In this document: positions 62,676-64,000 of the stretch, in pieces
Layout of the letters: every line of letters begins with the position of its first letter
Numbering within the stretch: the first letter of the stretch is position 1
Source of the DNA: Chitinophagaceae bacterium
GTDB lineage: Bacteria > Bacteroidota > Bacteroidia > Chitinophagales > Chitinophagaceae
Reading direction: 5' to 3'
Assembly (NCBI GenBank): GCA_020403425.1
Contig: JADBXR010000008.1
Span: 124,001 to 188,000, forward strand
DNA: 64,000 bases
Notes under the pieces: model-generated
Told to the model about the DNA's origin: nothing
The model's input: the letters and a program-made list of their open reading frames with translations, nothing else
Databases searched by the model: none
Made by a program: the position numbers and the translations under genes

Positions 62676-62723
62676 ATAAAAACCGTCATTCCGGTCAGAG
62701 GCTTCCCCTTCTCGGAATGACGG
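62676..62723 (-). terminator. Terminator after carA
   Basis: Perfect stem CCGTCATTCC/GGAATGACGG with a 21-base loop; the minus strand continues with TTTTTATTT. It ends carA before aroQ. Confidence 0.85.
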
Positions 62724-62747
62724 TCATATTCATTGTATGCGGAACGA

Positions 62748-63857
62748 TCAGTTCATCTGGTCCTTGATCATTTCCAGGAACCTGTCGAACAGGTAACGGC
62801 TATCGTGCGGACCAGGTGTGCTTTCCGGGTGATACTGCACGCTGAAAGCAGGTCTGTCTTTCAGGCGGATGCCTTCTATTGAATCATCATTCAGGTTCAC
62901 ATGTGTCACTTCTACATTGGGGTGTTTGCGAACCGCTTCCGGATCCACACCAAAACCATGGTTCTGTGTAGTGATCTCGCACTGACCGGTAATGATGTTC
63001 TTCACAGGATGGTTCAGGCCTCTATGTCCGTGGTGCATTTTAAACGTAGGGATATCATTGGCCAATGCCAGCAGCTGGTGACCCAGGCAGATACCGAATA
63101 CAGGTTTGTTCTCCTGCAGGATCTCTTTTACCGTTGTTACGGCATAAGGCATGGCCGCCGGATCGCCGGGACCATTGGAGATAAAATAACCGCTGGGATT
63201 GAATTCTTTCAGCCTGCTCATCGGTGTTTTGGCAGGATGCACGCGCACATGCGCTCCTCTTGACACCAGACACTGCAGTATGTGCTGTTTAACCCCGAAA
63301 TCAAGTACAGCCACTTTAATGGGGGCATTGGTATCTCCCAGTTCATATTCTTCCTGGGTACTCACCGTACTGGCCAGTTCCAGTCCATCCATGTCAGGCA
63401 CTTTGGCCAGCTCAGCTTTCAGCTGTTCTATATCCAGTATCTCTGTGGAAATGATACAGTTCATGGCTCCCTTGGTACGGATATGTGCTACCAGGGCACG
63501 GGTATCAACGCCTTCTATCGCAACGATGTTATTCGCTTTCAGGTATGCATCCAGATCACCTTCGTCGGCCATCAAACGGCTGAACTGCTCTTCCAGGTTA
63601 CGGGCTATCAGGCCACGGATCTTTACACTGCCGCTTTCCACATCGGATTTCCTGACGCCATAATTCCCTACATGCACATTGTTCATGATCAGGATCTGGC
63701 CTGTATAACTGGGATCGGTAAATACTTCCTGGTAACCCGTCATTCCGGTATTGAAACAGATCTCACCGGTGGCTGTACCTGTTTTTCCGAAGGACTGGCC
63801 GTGAAATACATGTCCGTCTGCTAATAATAAAATGGCGGCTTGCTTGGTTGGGGTCAT
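62748..63857 (-). CDS. carA: Carbamoyl-phosphate synthase, small (glutaminase) subunit
   Basis: Hydrolyses glutamine and feeds ammonia to CarB for carbamoyl phosphate, used for pyrimidines and arginine. The N-terminal domain has 'GEICFNTGMTGYQEVFTDPSY'. The class-I glutaminase domain has nucleophile Cys257 ('FGICLGHQLLALA') with His343 and Glu345 ('QYHPES'). 369 residues from the ATG at 63857; the track start 25 codons upstream is not family-like. carB is not in the window. A small ACGCA-GGA-TGCGT hairpin with an eight-T run sits 29 bases upstream on the minus strand. Confidence 0.95.
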   Translation of the reverse strand: MTPTKQAAILLLADGHVFHGQSFGKTGTATGEICFNTGMTGYQEVFTDPSYTGQILIMNNVHVGNYGVRKSDVESGSVKIRGLIARNLEEQFSRLMADEGDLDAYLKANNIVAIEGVDTRALVAHIRTKGAMNCIISTEILDIEQLKAELAKVPDMDGLELASTVSTQEEYELGDTNAPIKVAVLDFGVKQHILQCLVSRGAHVRVHPAKTPMSRLKEFNPSGYFISNGPGDPAAMPYAVTTVKEILQENKPVFGICLGHQLLALANDIPTFKMHHGHRGLNHPVKNIITGQCEITTQNHGFGVDPEAVRKHPNVEVTHVNLNDDSIEGIRLKDRPAFSVQYHPESTPGPHDSRYLFDRFLEMIKDQMN

Positions 63858-63934
63858 GGTATATCTGTTTACGATTGCAAAAAAAACGCATCCTGCGTAA
63901 TATTCCGGATATATTTTCTCACACCGGTACACAA

Positions 63935-63970
63935 GAAAAAAGGCAAAACCGAAAACGATTTTGCCTTTTA
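63935..63970 (-). terminator. Terminator of a gene beyond the right edge
   Basis: Minus strand AAAAGGCAAAA - TCGTTTTCG - TTTTGCCTTTT followed by TT: a perfect 11-bp stem with T-run. It marks the end of a minus-strand transcript entering from the right. Confidence 0.8.
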
Positions 63971-63990
63971 TATCAAATAACTCTCATCAC

Positions 63991-64000
63991 TTATTCTGCT
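63991..64000 (-). CDS. Possible last codons of a gene beyond the edge
   Basis: On the minus strand the final bases can be read as Ala-Glu-stop (TAA at 63991-63993), about 20 bases before the terminator. Ten bases cannot identify a product; in related genomes a ribosomal-protein gene such as rplQ often precedes carA, but that is only a guess. Confidence 0.2.

Overview
The window reads as chromosome of a Bacteroidota bacterium, most likely family Chitinophagaceae. The evidence is a SusC/SusD pair, a protein with a gliding-motility (type IX secretion) C-terminal domain, an OmpA protein with TSP3 repeats, a BBP2/OmpL-like porin, DAHP synthase fused to a C-terminal chorismate mutase, TAnnTTTG-type promoter -7 boxes, and an almost complete absence of Shine-Dalgarno sites. 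No phage, insertion sequence, CRISPR array, tRNA or rRNA was recognised. Assignments rest on motif recognition in the supplied translations, not on database searches.

Layout. 0-9.2 kb is nitrogen assimilation: gltB-gltD (glutamate synthase), amt (ammonium channel) and an outer-membrane porin, with a duplicated hairpin element between amt and the porin. 9.2-13.5 kb is a plsC-priA-murB run. 13.5-17.5 kb holds envelope genes (OmpA/TSP3, a triple RlpA-like protein, a secreted hydrolase-like protein). 17.5-27.9 kb is a long minus-strand aromatic amino acid unit, in transcription order pheA, aminotransferase, tyrA, DEAD-box helicase, aroG-chorismate mutase, aroB, aroA, aroC, DUF952, MTH1187-like. 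28.1-36.8 kb is mixed: a small lipoprotein, an ECF sigma factor followed by a membrane-tethered trypsin-like protease, a nucleotidyltransferase, a D-cysteine desulfhydrase-like enzyme, a repeat protein, lipB, an RluD-type pseudouridine synthase and bioB. 36.8-42.9 kb holds a T9SS-type surface protein, a GH20 hexosaminidase, a HAD phosphatase and a vanadium-dependent haloperoxidase-like lipoprotein. 42.9-51.6 kb holds a giant VCBS/ASPIC lipoprotein behind a SusD/SusC pair. 51.8-64 kb holds a DUF1573 lipoprotein, a sodium:solute symporter with a divergent AraC regulator, a small lipoprotein, TamB, an ArnT-like glycosyltransferase, aroQ and carA.

The main discovery is directly upstream of pheA, in a gap with no correct call in the ORF track. 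There is a 28-codon leader peptide carrying the run FFFFFYYFF. It is followed by a GC-rich hairpin with a U-tract, and an 8-nt segment inside the leader codons is perfectly complementary to the 5' arm of that hairpin. This is the full architecture of ribosome-mediated transcription attenuation, sensing Phe (and Tyr), at the head of the aromatic operon. A TATATTTG -7 box lies only 7 nt before the leader ATG, so the leader may be translated from an almost leaderless transcript. Several other genes (priA, rluD, the 32.1-kb repeat protein, the DUF1573 gene) show the same close spacing of -7 box and start.

Many ORF-track starts are upstream TTG or GTG codons, some of them created by the TTTG of a promoter box. 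I moved starts to the first good ATG where a signal peptide or family N-terminus supported it, and say so in each entry.
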